Shown here one piece after another: positions 6,582 to 15,724 of a stretch of 64,000 bases of DNA. The DNA comes from Clostridiales bacterium (lineage in GTDB: Bacteria; Bacillota; Clostridia; Christensenellales; Aristaeellaceae). A program made the position numbers and the translations under genes. The notes under the pieces are model-generated. The model worked only from the letters and a program-made list of their open reading frames with translations. It did no database searches and was not told where the DNA came from. Every line of letters starts with the position of its first letter. Within the stretch, counting starts at the first letter, position 1. The stretch is taken from NCBI GenBank assembly GCA_004556395.1, contig SFHK01000006.1:1-64000 (forward strand), written 5' to 3'.

Positions 6582-8180
6582 TTACAGCGCGGCGAAGCGG
6601 GTGCTGCCTTTATGCCTGAGCCAGAGGTAGAGAGCTGCGGAGGCGGCGAGGGTGACGAGGGCGCACAGGAGGAGGTAGAGGACGGCGCCGAGGGAGGATG
6701 CGGCGAAGAGATACAGGAGAGCCATGAGGATCCCGTAGACCCAGCCGCCCAGCAGCGCGATGGTTACGGCCATGCTCTGCTTGATCGGCGCGGTTTCGTT
6801 CGTCCACGTCAGGTTCGGTGAAAGAATGCCGAGCGTCAGGCCAAACAGCGCGGAGAACAGCACGAACAGCTGCGGCAGGACGAGGACGAAAATCGATTCA
6901 AGGATTGAGCATTTTGCGGCGATCAGCATGCAGACGCTGCAGAACAGCGCGGCGGGCGCAGTAATCAGCAGCTGAATGGACAGCTTGGCCTTCAGCGCGT
7001 CCCACGGCGCGATGGGCAGCGAATGCGCAATCCACAGATTTCTGCCCTCCAGCGACACGGACGGCGCGGCGGAATCGTTCATGGACGCGACCAGACAGAT
7101 GGCGGCGCACAGCAGCACCGGCAGCGCGCCGGGGCATTCGGAGAGAAACTCCGACAGGCTGCCGAGGAAGGACGAACCCTTGATCAGCAGAAAAACGCCC
7201 AGCGCGGGCAGGAAGAGCGTGCCCAGTCCGCAGTTCAGCATGTAGTTGGGGCTGCCGGTGAAGCGCGCAAGCTCCTTGGAAAACAGCGCGGCGAAGGCGC
7301 TGCGCTTCTCCGTGCGCGTTTCGCGATAGACCTTCCGGTCGGATTTGCCTGTCGCCGTAGCGATCTTCAGGAAGCTGCGCGACAGCATGTACCACATCAG
7401 CGCGAACAGCGCCAGCACGACAGCGGTGACGGTCAGGATGGCCGCGAGATCACCTTCGCCCATGCGTCCCAGCAGATACAGCGGGTAGGCAGCGCCGCGA
7501 ATCTTCGCGCCGTAGACCGCCGCGTTCAAAAGAAGCTCCTGAAGCAGCGTCTGCGCCTTGAAGTAGAAGAAGCAATAAACGCCGATGAAGACCAGCGACA
7601 GAAGCACCGTCGCGAAGCTCTTGTTCTTCAGCTTCAGGCTGATTTTCGCCACGACCCAGCCGAGCGAGCACGACAGAATGAGCACGATCAGCGAAATGCA
7701 CACGAGCAGCAACAGCGAACCGGCGATTGCGCCGAACGAGGCCGACACTTTGCACCAGTACACGATGATCGCGGGCAGGATGACGACGCCGGAATACATC
7801 AGACCCATCAGGTACACGGTCAGAAGCCGCGAAATCATGATGCAGCTCGTCGGAATCGGCAGCGACAGCAGAAGGTCGTTGTCCTTCGCCTTATACAGGC
7901 TTGCGTAGGTGTTGAAGATGCTGCCGAACGCGCCCAGCAGGATGGACACGAGCCCCATCAGCGTGAAGTACAGCCAGCCCATGCCCGCGTCCGCCAGCGG
8001 CCGGCACATGGAGAGGGAAAGATACGTAAAGATCGCGCCCAGCACGCCCACCATCAAAAAGGCGAACAGCACGATGAACATCGCCGTGGAGGCCTTGGAG
8101 CGCTGGCGGTTCTTTTTCGCGTCGTAGAAGTAGCTGCGGAAGATTTCCATCATCTGCTTGCGCATAAGCGTTTTCAGCAT
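6582..8180 (-). CDS. ABC transporter permease (ABC-2-like)
   Basis: 532 aa with about 12 hydrophobic segments in two blocks, separated by a cytoplasmic loop around 270-305. It is the membrane partner of the ATPase just upstream (coding overlap 7 nt). Such large single-chain permeases with an ABC-2-type ATPase occur in Bacillota as exporters of unknown substrate. Last gene of a six-gene operon starting with the TetR regulator; its terminator follows directly. The substrate cannot be told from sequence. Confidence 0.85.
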   Translation of the reverse strand: MLKTLMRKQMMEIFRSYFYDAKKNRQRSKASTAMFIVLFAFLMVGVLGAIFTYLSLSMCRPLADAGMGWLYFTLMGLVSILLGAFGSIFNTYASLYKAKDNDLLLSLPIPTSCIMISRLLTVYLMGLMYSGVVILPAIIVYWCKVSASFGAIAGSLLLLVCISLIVLILSCSLGWVVAKISLKLKNKSFATVLLSLVFIGVYCFFYFKAQTLLQELLLNAAVYGAKIRGAAYPLYLLGRMGEGDLAAILTVTAVVLALFALMWYMLSRSFLKIATATGKSDRKVYRETRTEKRSAFAALFSKELARFTGSPNYMLNCGLGTLFLPALGVFLLIKGSSFLGSLSEFLSECPGALPVLLCAAICLVASMNDSAAPSVSLEGRNLWIAHSLPIAPWDALKAKLSIQLLITAPAALFCSVCMLIAAKCSILESIFVLVLPQLFVLFSALFGLTLGILSPNLTWTNETAPIKQSMAVTIALLGGWVYGILMALLYLFAASSLGAVLYLLLCALVTLAASAALYLWLRHKGSTRFAAL

Positions 8181-8887
8181 GATTCTCCCTCCAGTTCGAG
8201 GAATACCTCTTCAAGGCTGTCGTCACCCTTGACTTCCTCCATCGTGCCCGAGCGGATCAGTTTGCCCGCCTTGATGATGGCAACCTTGTCGCACAGCTTT
8301 TCGGCGACCTCCAGCACGTGGGTGGAGAAGAAAATCGCGCCGCCCCGGTCGCACAGCTCGCGCATCATGCCCTTGAGCAGGTGGGATGCCTTCGGGTCGA
8401 GACCCACGAACGGCTCGTCCATGATGATCAGACGGGGCTCGTGCACCCATGCCGAGATGATCGCCAGCTTCTGCTTCATGCCGTGGGAATAGGACGCGAT
8501 CGGCTGAGCGAGATCGTTCGTCAGCTCGAACAGATCCGCGTACTTGCGAATGCGCGCCTGCCGGTCATCCGCGCTGACCCCGAAAATGTCGCTGATGAAG
8601 TTCAGGTATTTGATGCCGGTCATGAATTCGTACAGGTCGGGATTGTCCGGTATGTAGGCCAGCTTTTTCTTGCAGGCGAGGGGATCGTTCTTTACGGACG
8701 TGCCGTCGATGGTGATTTCGCCCTCGTCGAAGCGCAGAATTCCGGCAATGGATTTGAGAGTGGTGGTTTTGCCCGCGCCGTTGTGGCCGATAAAGCCGTA
8801 AATTTCGCCGGGCGCGATGTGGAGGCTCAGATCGTCGACGGCCTTCTTTTCGCCGTAGGTCTTGGTCAGATGCTCGATTTTCAGCAT
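8174..8887 (-). CDS. ABC transporter ATP-binding protein
   Basis: 237 aa. Walker A GHNGAGKTT (about 35-43), signature YSHGMKQK (about 133-140), Walker B LIIMDEPF (about 153-160), H-loop STHV (about 190). CcmA/ABC-2 exporter class. Drives the permease encoded by the overlapping gene 6582-8180. Ribosome binding site AAAGGAATG. The second of two ATPase-permease pairs in this operon. Confidence 0.93.
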   Translation of the reverse strand: MLKIEHLTKTYGEKKAVDDLSLHIAPGEIYGFIGHNGAGKTTTLKSIAGILRFDEGEITIDGTSVKNDPLACKKKLAYIPDNPDLYEFMTGIKYLNFISDIFGVSADDRQARIRKYADLFELTNDLAQPIASYSHGMKQKLAIISAWVHEPRLIIMDEPFVGLDPKASHLLKGMMRELCDRGGAIFFSTHVLEVAEKLCDKVAIIKAGKLIRSGTMEEVKGDDSLEEVFLELEGESC

Positions 8888-8924
8888 GCGGCGTTCATTC
8901 CTTTCATGTGTTCGCGTGAGGGGC

Positions 8925-9389
8925 TTATTCGTCCCTGGTCAGATCGAGCCCGAATTTGCCGGGCTGCAGGGTTCCGTCCTTCAGCGATAAATACGGAGAA
9001 AACTCCACCGTGGTTTCACCGCGGGTGAAGGAAATCGTCACGTCCGGGAAGATGTCGCTTATGTTGCAGCGAACGGCGAACGGACGGCAGTTTTCCTCTT
9101 CGTAGATCAGCGTTTGGGACGAGGTTTCCATGTCGTTCACGTACAGCCGCAGCGTCATATCCGCGAAGCGGGGGATGATCAGATAGGTTTCGCCGTCCGA
9201 AACGTAGTGAACCGGCACGGACGCGCCGTCCAGATACCGCTCGCGATAGTCGGCCAGCGCGACGTCGTCGCCATAGCCGACGCAGGCGACGGCGTACAGC
9301 TGTTCATTCGCGAAGGGGATTTCTGCCTGCGCCGTCAGGCAGACGAGCAGGAGCGCGCAGCACAGAAGGGATACGGTTCGCTTTTTCAT
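8925..9389 (-). CDS. Small secreted protein, unknown function
   Basis: 154 aa with a clear signal peptide (MKKRTVSLLCCALLLVCLTAQA, likely cleaved after AQA at about 22). The mature part is beta-rich with few features; NDMETSSQTLIYEEE and GETTVEF suggest a small beta sandwich. No lipobox in the right place. It sits between the two ABC modules (28 and 37 nt gaps), so it may work with an exporter or be its cargo. I do not recognise the family. Confidence 0.75.
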   Translation of the reverse strand: MKKRTVSLLCCALLLVCLTAQAEIPFANEQLYAVACVGYGDDVALADYRERYLDGASVPVHYVSDGETYLIIPRFADMTLRLYVNDMETSSQTLIYEEENCRPFAVRCNISDIFPDVTISFTRGETTVEFSPYLSLKDGTLQPGKFGLDLTRDE

Positions 9390-9417
9390 GATTGGATTCT
9401 CCTTTTCATTTTTTCCT

Positions 9418-10314
9418 TCACGTTCTTTCTCTGCGCACCGCGTTCAGCAGCACGTAAAGGCCGACCAGCAGAAGCGTCGCGCCGACGAGCACCGCGTACA
9501 TACCGCCGATGGAAACGCTTCGACCGAAGAAGTACAGGTTGCAGTCGATCGAATCCCGAATAGCTTCGATCACCTCCGCCGGGAAACCGACGCGCGCCAT
9601 TTCCCGATACGCCCCGGCCAGCGCATGGTTGCGCAGAAGGCTGGTGCCGTAGGTGCCGGGCAGGAAGGAAAGTACCTTCTGAAGCCCGCTCGAGAAATTG
9701 GAAATGGGCATGTACGCGCCGCAGAGGAAGCCGTAACCCGCGCTTACGATCGTGCCCACCGCCGAGCCCTGCCCCTGCGTGCGCAGCGGGAAGTTCACGC
9801 AGGACGACAGCGCCACGCCGAACAGCGTCAGCAGCGCCGCGTCCAGCAGCATGAAAAGCACGTCGCCCGCGCGCAGCAGCCAGCCCGTCAGCGCGAGATA
9901 CAAAAGACAGACCGCCAGCGCCGTAAGGCTGATGAGCAGCGTCGCCAGCGCCGAGGCGCAGAAATAGGCCACGGCGATCGTCGACGGCCGAACAGGAGAC
10001 ACGGCGAGGTCGCGGCGCGCGCCGCTGACGCGATCCTGCACCATCAAAAGGTTGGAGCAGAAGGCGACGGTCACGCAGCACACCGCCAGCAGCGACGAAA
10101 TCAGCTGTCCGCCCACGGTAGCGTTCAGAAGCGCGTCCTCAATGACGAAGCCCTCCGGCAGCGCGCCGGTGAAGGAATCGCGGTACACGTTGCCGAGGAA
10201 GGTCACGTAGAGCACCAGCAGGATGATCGGCGTGATCAGGGATGAGAAGAACATGCCTTTGTCCCGGAAGAACAGCCGACAGTTGCGGCGAATCAGATTT
10301 CCCAGCCCGGTCAT
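9418..10314 (-). CDS. ABC-2 type transporter permease
   Basis: 298 aa with six hydrophobic helices; the N-terminal LIRRNCRLFFRDKGMFF followed by a helix is typical of ABC-2 drug/polysaccharide exporters (DrrB/NodJ type). Its ATG overlaps the stop of the upstream ATPase (ATGA), indicating translational coupling. With the TetR regulator at the head of the operon, a role in drug or toxic-compound efflux is plausible, but unproven. Confidence 0.9.
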   Translation of the reverse strand: MTGLGNLIRRNCRLFFRDKGMFFSSLITPIILLVLYVTFLGNVYRDSFTGALPEGFVIEDALLNATVGGQLISSLLAVCCVTVAFCSNLLMVQDRVSGARRDLAVSPVRPSTIAVAYFCASALATLLISLTALAVCLLYLALTGWLLRAGDVLFMLLDAALLTLFGVALSSCVNFPLRTQGQGSAVGTIVSAGYGFLCGAYMPISNFSSGLQKVLSFLPGTYGTSLLRNHALAGAYREMARVGFPAEVIEAIRDSIDCNLYFFGRSVSIGGMYAVLVGATLLLVGLYVLLNAVRRERT

Positions 10315-11225
10315 TTCTCCGCACCTCCCGTCAGCGTCCGTCCCGTTACGGCCAGAAATACGTCGTCCATGCGCCCCTTGGTGATTTCGTAGTCCCTGAA
10401 CAGCTCCGGACGGCGAAGAATCAGCTCCGTCGCGGCGGCGGTATCGCGCACGGCCACGCGCCAGCCGCCCGGCAGCGCCTCGCAGGGAAGCTTCAGCGAC
10501 TGTATCTCGCTTTCAGTCAGGCCGTAAAGCGTGATGAAGTCGCCGGCGTAGGCGTTCTTCAGCGCGAGCGGCGTGCCCTCGGCGGCAATCCGGCCGGAAT
10601 CGAGGATGATCACGTAGTCCGCGTCCGCGGCTTCCTCCATGTAATGCGTGGTGAGGAATACGGTCAGGTTCTCGCGCTTTCGCAGGTCGGAGACCACATT
10701 CCACAGAAGGCTGCGCGTCTGCGGGTCAAGGCCGGTGGTCGGCTCGTCGAGAATCAGAATCTCCGGCCGGTTCAATAGCGCGCGGGCGATGTCGATGCGC
10801 CGCCGCTGTCCGCCGGAAAGCTTGCCGACCGTGCGATTCAGAAGGTCGCCGAAGTCCAGCTGCGCGGCCAGCTCGTCCAGCCGCGCGCGGAATGCCTTGG
10901 CGGTGATGCCGTACAGCGCCGCGCGGCTTCGCAGGTTGTCCATGACCGACAGCGGCGCGTCGAGCATGGAATTCTGAAACACCACGCCCAGCCGTCCCGC
11001 AATCCGCCCCGGCCCGTGATCGATGCTCTCGCCGCATACGGTCACGCGGCCGCTGTCCTTCCTGAGAAGGCCGCAGAGGATGGAAATCGTCGTGGATTTG
11101 CCCGCGCCGTTTACGCCCAGAAAGGCGAAAAGCTCGCCGCGGCGCACCTGAAAGGAAAGATCCTGCACGGCGTGCACGTCGCCGAAGGTTTTGTTTAGAT
11201 GCGCAATGTCAATGATCGGTTCCAT
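10311..11225 (-). CDS. ABC transporter ATP-binding protein (DrrA-like)
   Basis: 304 aa. Start set at ATG 11225 (MEPIIDIAHLNK) because AGGAGGT lies just upstream; the longer frame has no such site. Walker A GVNGAGKSTT, signature LSGGQRRR, Walker B LILDEPTTGLDPQ, H-loop TTHYMEEA. The C-terminal extension (about 220-304) is of the DrrA type. Overlaps the TetR gene by 17 nt upstream and the permease by 4 nt downstream, so the three form a tight unit, the usual layout of TetR-controlled efflux. Confidence 0.94.
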   Translation of the reverse strand: MEPIIDIAHLNKTFGDVHAVQDLSFQVRRGELFAFLGVNGAGKSTTISILCGLLRKDSGRVTVCGESIDHGPGRIAGRLGVVFQNSMLDAPLSVMDNLRSRAALYGITAKAFRARLDELAAQLDFGDLLNRTVGKLSGGQRRRIDIARALLNRPEILILDEPTTGLDPQTRSLLWNVVSDLRKRENLTVFLTTHYMEEAADADYVIILDSGRIAAEGTPLALKNAYAGDFITLYGLTESEIQSLKLPCEALPGGWRVAVRDTAAATELILRRPELFRDYEITKGRMDDVFLAVTGRTLTGGAEK

Positions 11226-11856
11226 CGGATACCTCCTGTTCGCAATTTTTAAGGAGCCGCGTGAATTCCGCGTTCCGGTCGAAGGTTCCCTCCACGAAGC
11301 CGGGCACCTGCCGGATGGCGCGGCACACGCCAAGGCTGAAGCCGGAGAGGATGCCGCAAATCTCGTCGTCCGTGTAGGCGCAGCCGCCGGTTACGATCAG
11401 CGTGGACAGCGAGTGCACCACCAGCCACATGTCGCGGAAATAATAGTCCGCTTCCGCCGCCGTCAGGTGATAGAGCGATTCGAGCGTGGAACGGATGAGC
11501 GACTGGGAATGCCGCATCGCCTCAATGACGGGGCTCACGTCGTGGGACAGAAACAGCAGGCGGTACAGCTCCGGCTCCTCGCGCGCGAAGCGGATGTGCC
11601 GCATGCCGTAGCCCAGAAAGGGAATCTCCTCGGCGAGACCCTCGGCGGCATACTTCTGATAAAACGTCTCCGCCGCCGCGTGAACCGCCGCACGTACCTC
11701 GGCCATTGAGCGGAAATACGTGAAAATCGGCTGCGTCGACACGCCGAGTCTGGCCGCGATGTCGCGCGTGGTCATGGCGTCCGCGCCCTTTTCCCGCGCG
11801 ACGTCCAGCGCCGCCTGAACAATTTCTTCCCGGCTGAACTTGACCCTTGGAGGCAT
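11209..11856 (-). CDS. TetR-family transcriptional regulator
   Basis: 215 aa. Start at ATG 11856 (MPPRVKF), chosen because AAGGG lies 9 nt before it. N-terminal helix-turn-helix: IVQAALDVAREKGADAMTTRDIAARLGVSTQPIFTYFRS (given in part: TTRDIAARLGVS recognition core). The ligand domain contains a WHG-like region (MWLVVHSLSTLIV). First gene of the six-gene ABC operon, so it probably represses the exporters and itself; a palindrome at 11885-11898 right downstream of the promoter could be its operator. Confidence 0.92.
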   Translation of the reverse strand: MPPRVKFSREEIVQAALDVAREKGADAMTTRDIAARLGVSTQPIFTYFRSMAEVRAAVHAAAETFYQKYAAEGLAEEIPFLGYGMRHIRFAREEPELYRLLFLSHDVSPVIEAMRHSQSLIRSTLESLYHLTAAEADYYFRDMWLVVHSLSTLIVTGGCAYTDDEICGILSGFSLGVCRAIRQVPGFVEGTFDRNAEFTRLLKNCEQEVSDGTDH

Positions 11857-11884
11857 TCGATTCATCCCTTCTGACGCACACAAG

Positions 11885-11939
11885 GCAACAAACGTTGCAT
11901 ATCGCGTGTTATTTTACGAGGTTCGCACGTGCTTGTCAA
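11885..11939 (-). promoter_or_regulatory. Promoter and candidate TetR operator of the ABC operon
   Basis: Minus strand: TTGACA (11939-11934), 17-nt spacer, TAAAAT (11916-11911). An inverted repeat GCAAC/GTTGC (11885-11889 and 11894-11898, 4-nt gap) covers the region just after the transcription start, where repressor binding would block elongation or initiation. Confidence 0.78.
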
Positions 11940-11953
11940 TGAAATGCAGGAAA

Positions 11954-12006
11954 AATAACAAAACGGCCGCCTCGCGTGACCGGAATTCGGTCATTTTGAG
12001 ACGGCC
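11954..12006 (-). terminator. Terminator of the sugar ABC importer operon
   Basis: Minus strand: GGCCGTCTC (12006-11998) pairs with GAGGCGGCC (11973-11965), with an inner GACCG/CGGTC hairpin, then GTTTTGTTATTTT. 13 nt past the stop at 12019. Confidence 0.8.
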
Positions 12007-12018
12007 TTGCGTTTGTCC

Positions 12019-12939
12019 TCAGCCCTTCAGCGAGCCGATCATGATTCCCTTGACGAAATACTTCTGAATGAACGGATACGCGCACAGAATCGGAACCGTG
12101 GCCACGACGATCAGCGAGTATTTCAGAAGGTCGGCCATGCCCTCCATGGCGACCAGCGTTTCCTCGTCCACATAGTCGCTGGCCTTGATCTGATTCATGA
12201 CCAGTATACGGCGCAGCATCATCTGCAGGGGATACTTCTTATCGTCGGAGAGGTACAGGAACGCGCTGAACCACGAATTCCAGTGGCCGACGGCGTATTG
12301 CATGGCGGTCACGGCGATGACGGCCTTGGAAAGCGGCAGCACGAACGACCAGAAAAAGCGGAAGTCGTTGCAGCCGTCGATCTGGCTCATTTCCAGCAGC
12401 TCCTGCGGAATGTTGGCCACGAGGAACGTGCGCGTGACGATCATCTGATACACGCCCATCGCGCCCGGGATGATCAGCGCCCAGCGGGTGTTGAGCAAAT
12501 GCAGGCTGCGCGCCAGCAGGTAGGTCGGCACCAGACCGCCGGAGAACAGCATCGTGAACGCGAACAGGAAGGAAAAGAAGCTTTTATACGGCAGGCCGCG
12601 GCGCGCGAGCGGATAGGCGCAGATCATCGTGACGAACACGTTCACGAATGTGCCCACGATCGTGTAATACAGCGTGTTGGCGTAGCCGATCCAGATTTCG
12701 TCGGTGTTGAACACGCGCTCGTAGCCGCTCACAGAGAAATTTACCGGCCAGAGCAGCACTTTGCCCGAGGCGACGGATTCCGGCGCGGAGAACGAGCAGG
12801 CGAGCACGTTGGTCAGCGGCAGCAGCACGATCAGCGTGAGCAGCGTGACCAGCGTGTACACCACGCTGTAATACGTCTTGTCCTGCCGGGACAGGCGAAC
12901 CCGGTTGCGGGGCTTTGAATGGGCGATCGATTGAGTCAT
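12019..12939 (-). CDS. Carbohydrate ABC transporter permease (LplC/MalG type)
   Basis: 306 aa, six membrane helices, with the EAA-loop region NIPQELLEMSQIDGCNDFRFFW (core ELLEMSQIDGCN) that docks the ATPase. CUT1 family, the LplC group that goes with LplB and large binding proteins. Start ATG follows AAGGAGG. Third gene of the operon behind the binding protein and the other permease. No ATPase gene is present, so a shared MsmK-like ATPase elsewhere in the genome must energise it. Confidence 0.93.
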   Translation of the reverse strand: MTQSIAHSKPRNRVRLSRQDKTYYSVVYTLVTLLTLIVLLPLTNVLACSFSAPESVASGKVLLWPVNFSVSGYERVFNTDEIWIGYANTLYYTIVGTFVNVFVTMICAYPLARRGLPYKSFFSFLFAFTMLFSGGLVPTYLLARSLHLLNTRWALIIPGAMGVYQMIVTRTFLVANIPQELLEMSQIDGCNDFRFFWSFVLPLSKAVIAVTAMQYAVGHWNSWFSAFLYLSDDKKYPLQMMLRRILVMNQIKASDYVDEETLVAMEGMADLLKYSLIVVATVPILCAYPFIQKYFVKGIMIGSLKG

Positions 12940-12951
12940 CTGGTTCCCTCC

Positions 12952-13878
12952 TTACCACAGACTGGTTTCGTTGACGCGGCGGGAAATGTGGTTCACGCTG
13001 ACGATCATGATCAGGCTGACGACGGAATTGAACAGGTCTACGGCGGTGGAATACGCGTAGTCCGACCGGCTGCCGTTGCCGAGACCCTGCTTATATACAT
13101 AGGTAGAAATGACCTCGCTCAGGCGGATGTTCAGGTCGTTCTGCATCAGGTAGATTTTCTGGAAGCCCACGCCCAAGATGCTTCCGCAGTTCATGATCAG
13201 GTGAATGACGACGATGGGAACGATGGCGGGCAGCTCGATCGACCACATGCGCTGCAGGCGGCTGGCACCGTCGATTTCCGCGGCCTCGTACAATTCTGGC
13301 GGCACGTTGGTGAGCGCGGCCAGGTAGACGATGGAGCCCCAGCCGAAGCTCTTCCAGATGCCGGAGCCGATGTACATATAGAAGAAGGCTTCCGGAATGG
13401 CAAACGGGTCGGCGGGCTTTGTGCCGGTGAGCGACTTGTAAATCACGCCGTACACGCCCACGTTCGGGTTAAACAGCTGCATCAGCATGCCGACCAGCAC
13501 GACGGTGGAGATGAAGTGGGGAATGTAGGTGATCGTCTGCACGATCTTCTTGTAGCGCTTGGCGTTGATGGAGTTGAGCAGAAGCGCGAACAGGATGGGG
13601 AAGGGCATGCTGAAGATCATCGACAGGATGGCGATCCGCAGGGTGTTCACCAGCACGCGGGCAAAGATATACGAGCCGAAGAACCGCTGAAAATGACGCA
13701 GGCCAATCCACGGGCTGCCGAAGAGACCCTTGTCATATTCGAAGTTTTTGAACGCGAGCTGAATGCCTACCATCGGCGCGTATTTGAAGGTGATAATGTA
13801 GGCCAGCGGAATCAGCAGAAACAGATACAACTGCCAGTAGCGCTTCAATGCGACGAGTGGCGTCATCTTCTTACGCAT
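12952..13878 (-). CDS. Carbohydrate ABC transporter permease (LplB/MalF type)
   Basis: 308 aa. Start ATG 13878 (MRKKMTPLVALKRYW) chosen for GAGGAGG upstream. Six helices; EAA loop VPPELYEAAEIDGASRLQRMW (core ELYEAAEIDGA) for ATPase contact. Forms the heterodimeric channel with the downstream LplC-like protein (12 nt apart). Substrate probably an oligosaccharide or galacturonide, judged only from the family and the esterase and isomerase genes across the divergent promoter. Confidence 0.93.
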   Translation of the reverse strand: MRKKMTPLVALKRYWQLYLFLLIPLAYIITFKYAPMVGIQLAFKNFEYDKGLFGSPWIGLRHFQRFFGSYIFARVLVNTLRIAILSMIFSMPFPILFALLLNSINAKRYKKIVQTITYIPHFISTVVLVGMLMQLFNPNVGVYGVIYKSLTGTKPADPFAIPEAFFYMYIGSGIWKSFGWGSIVYLAALTNVPPELYEAAEIDGASRLQRMWSIELPAIVPIVVIHLIMNCGSILGVGFQKIYLMQNDLNIRLSEVISTYVYKQGLGNGSRSDYAYSTAVDLFNSVVSLIMIVSVNHISRRVNETSLW

Positions 13879-13915
13879 GGGGAGTCCTCCTCGGTAAAGC
13901 AGTTTGGGTGGAAGG

Positions 13916-13946
13916 ATTCGGGGCGGCACCATTGGCCGCCCCGAAT
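13916..13946 (-). promoter_or_regulatory. Intercistronic hairpin between binding-protein and permease genes
   Basis: Perfect 12-bp stem ATTCGGGGCGGC (13916-13927) with GCCGCCCCGAAT (13935-13946), no T tract. Such hairpins after binding-protein genes protect the 5' message and lower permease expression, giving excess binding protein. Confidence 0.65.
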
Positions 13947-13975
13947 GCGAAGGAAAGGGTTTTGCGCGAGCGCGA

Positions 13976-15646
13976 TTATTTGTCGGCGTTCATGCGATCG
14001 TAGGCGGACTGCACGGCCTCGACGTACTGTTCAAGACCCATGCGGTCGAGCTCGGCCAGATAGCCGCCCCAGTCGGAATCCAGATCCATATCGCCGGTGA
14101 TGAAGCGCGCCCAGCACTCCTCCGCGTAGGATGCGATCGGCATGCCCACGTCGGTGACGACCTGCTGCTCTTCCTCGTTGAAGATCAGCTTGGCGACGAC
14201 CTTGCTTTCGTCGATGTAGTCAAGGCTCTCCAGCAGCACGCCGCTGTCGATCTTGCCGTTGGCGTTCTTCAGGCGGCCGAGGTCGGAATCATCCGTCTTG
14301 CCCGCGCCGACCTGACCGAAGAACAGGCGGGTGGTGATGCAGCTGGGGCCCTTCAGCGCCCAGTAGATGTTCTGCAGGTTGCCCCAGCTGGCGCGCGGGT
14401 TGTATACGAACACCTGCTCCTTGCCAAGGCCGGCGTAGTTGTTGACCGGGTCGCCTTCCTGCCAGTAGTGATAGTCCACGCCCTCGCGGCCATAGCGGGA
14501 ATAGAGCGACATTTCCTCGCTGCACAGCCAGTCGCCCAGACGGAACGCGAGCTCAGGGTCCTTGCAGTTCTTGGTGATCAGCATGCCGCCGGAGGGCATG
14601 GTGGGCTCCCACACGGCCACGCGCTTGCCGTCGGTGTTGGCCAGCGCGGCCAGACGCACGTATTCATAGCGGCGAATGTCGGAGCTGCTCATGTTGCTGG
14701 TGGAAATGTTCACAACCGCGCCGACCGTCTCAATGCCGTCGGCGCTGCACTGCGTGGCGGTGAGCTGCTTGATGTCCTGCGTGAGGAACGCGGGATCGAA
14801 CAGACCCTCGTCGATCAGGCGCTTGACGAAGCGCATGCCCTCGCGCCAGCCCTCCTCGGTGAACGCGAAGCCCATGGTGCCGTCCTCGGCGGGCAGGTAG
14901 TAGCCGTTCTGGGTGTACACGAAGGGCGTCATCAGGCACTTGCGAACGTTGGAGATGCGGTTCTTGGCGCTGCTCAGCGGAATTTCATCGGCGATGCCGT
15001 TGCCGTTGGGATCGTCGTCGCGGAAGTGGCGCAGCACGTCGACCAGCTCGTCCACGGTGGTGGGGCTGTCGAGCCCCAGCTTGTCCAGCCACGGCTTGTA
15101 GATCATGATGCGGGACTGGCTGAACTGGTTGTTGGTAGACTCGCCGTAGCTGGGCAGCGCGTAAATTTCGCCGTTGTAGCAGGTCATGTACTTCAGGCAG
15201 TCCGCGTAGCTCATCGTGCAGGTCTCAAAGGACTTCTCAAGATAGCAGGCGTCCTTCTCGTAGTACTCGTTCAGCGCGAGAATCATACCGGCCTCGCCCC
15301 ACGGCTGCAGATCCTGCGGGTCCATGCCGCTGTTGATGATCAGGTCGGGCAGGTCGTCGCCGCCGGCGGCGATCATCATGTTGAGTTTGTTCATGAAGTC
15401 GTTGTCGGTCACGATGTGGGTGAATTCCAGATGGATGTTGGTCTTGCTCTCAATGTAGAGCGTCATCTCGTTGGTCGCCCAGTCCTCGATCACGCTGGTC
15501 TGGGGCACCATGGCGGTGAAGGTCACGGGCTCGTCCGCGAAGGGGAAGGACGGCTCCTCGGCGGCGAGCGCTGCGGGAAGCATCAGCGACAGAATCAGCG
15601 CGAGCGCGACCGATGCGCAGATCGGGGTGCGAGAATGCCTGTTCAT
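13976..15646 (-). CDS. Extracellular solute-binding protein (family 1, LplA-like)
   Basis: 556 aa. Start ATG 15646 (MNRHSRTP) after TGAGGAGG. Signal peptide with hydrophobic core and AxA-type site (LPAALAAEE, cleavage about residue 30). There is no lipobox Cys, although in most Gram-positive bacteria such proteins are lipid-anchored. The mature part has the features of large oligosaccharide-binding proteins (DDLPDLIINSG, TVDELVDVLRHFRDDDPNGNGIADEIPL). Captures sugar for the two permeases that follow. Divergent from the AraC-type regulator that probably controls it. Confidence 0.92.
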   Translation of the reverse strand: MNRHSRTPICASVALALILSLMLPAALAAEEPSFPFADEPVTFTAMVPQTSVIEDWATNEMTLYIESKTNIHLEFTHIVTDNDFMNKLNMMIAAGGDDLPDLIINSGMDPQDLQPWGEAGMILALNEYYEKDACYLEKSFETCTMSYADCLKYMTCYNGEIYALPSYGESTNNQFSQSRIMIYKPWLDKLGLDSPTTVDELVDVLRHFRDDDPNGNGIADEIPLSSAKNRISNVRKCLMTPFVYTQNGYYLPAEDGTMGFAFTEEGWREGMRFVKRLIDEGLFDPAFLTQDIKQLTATQCSADGIETVGAVVNISTSNMSSSDIRRYEYVRLAALANTDGKRVAVWEPTMPSGGMLITKNCKDPELAFRLGDWLCSEEMSLYSRYGREGVDYHYWQEGDPVNNYAGLGKEQVFVYNPRASWGNLQNIYWALKGPSCITTRLFFGQVGAGKTDDSDLGRLKNANGKIDSGVLLESLDYIDESKVVAKLIFNEEEQQVVTDVGMPIASYAEECWARFITGDMDLDSDWGGYLAELDRMGLEQYVEAVQSAYDRMNADK

Positions 15647-15695
15647 GGGAATCCTCCTCAAATGGTTTTTGTCCGCCGGTGCGGATGCAGCACTG

Positions 15696-15724
15696 AGTAT
15701 AGGGAATTGTATCGCAAAAAGCAA
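15696..15724 (-). promoter_or_regulatory. Promoter of the sugar importer operon
   Basis: Minus strand TTGCTT (15724-15719), 17-nt spacer, TATACT (15701-15696); 50 nt before the binding-protein start. The -35 is weak, fitting a promoter that needs an activator such as the divergent AraC protein. Confidence 0.6.

Noticed and set aside
12019..15646. Lipoprotein lipobox in the binding protein
   Set aside because: Looked for a Cys after LxxA in the signal region of every possible start; none found.
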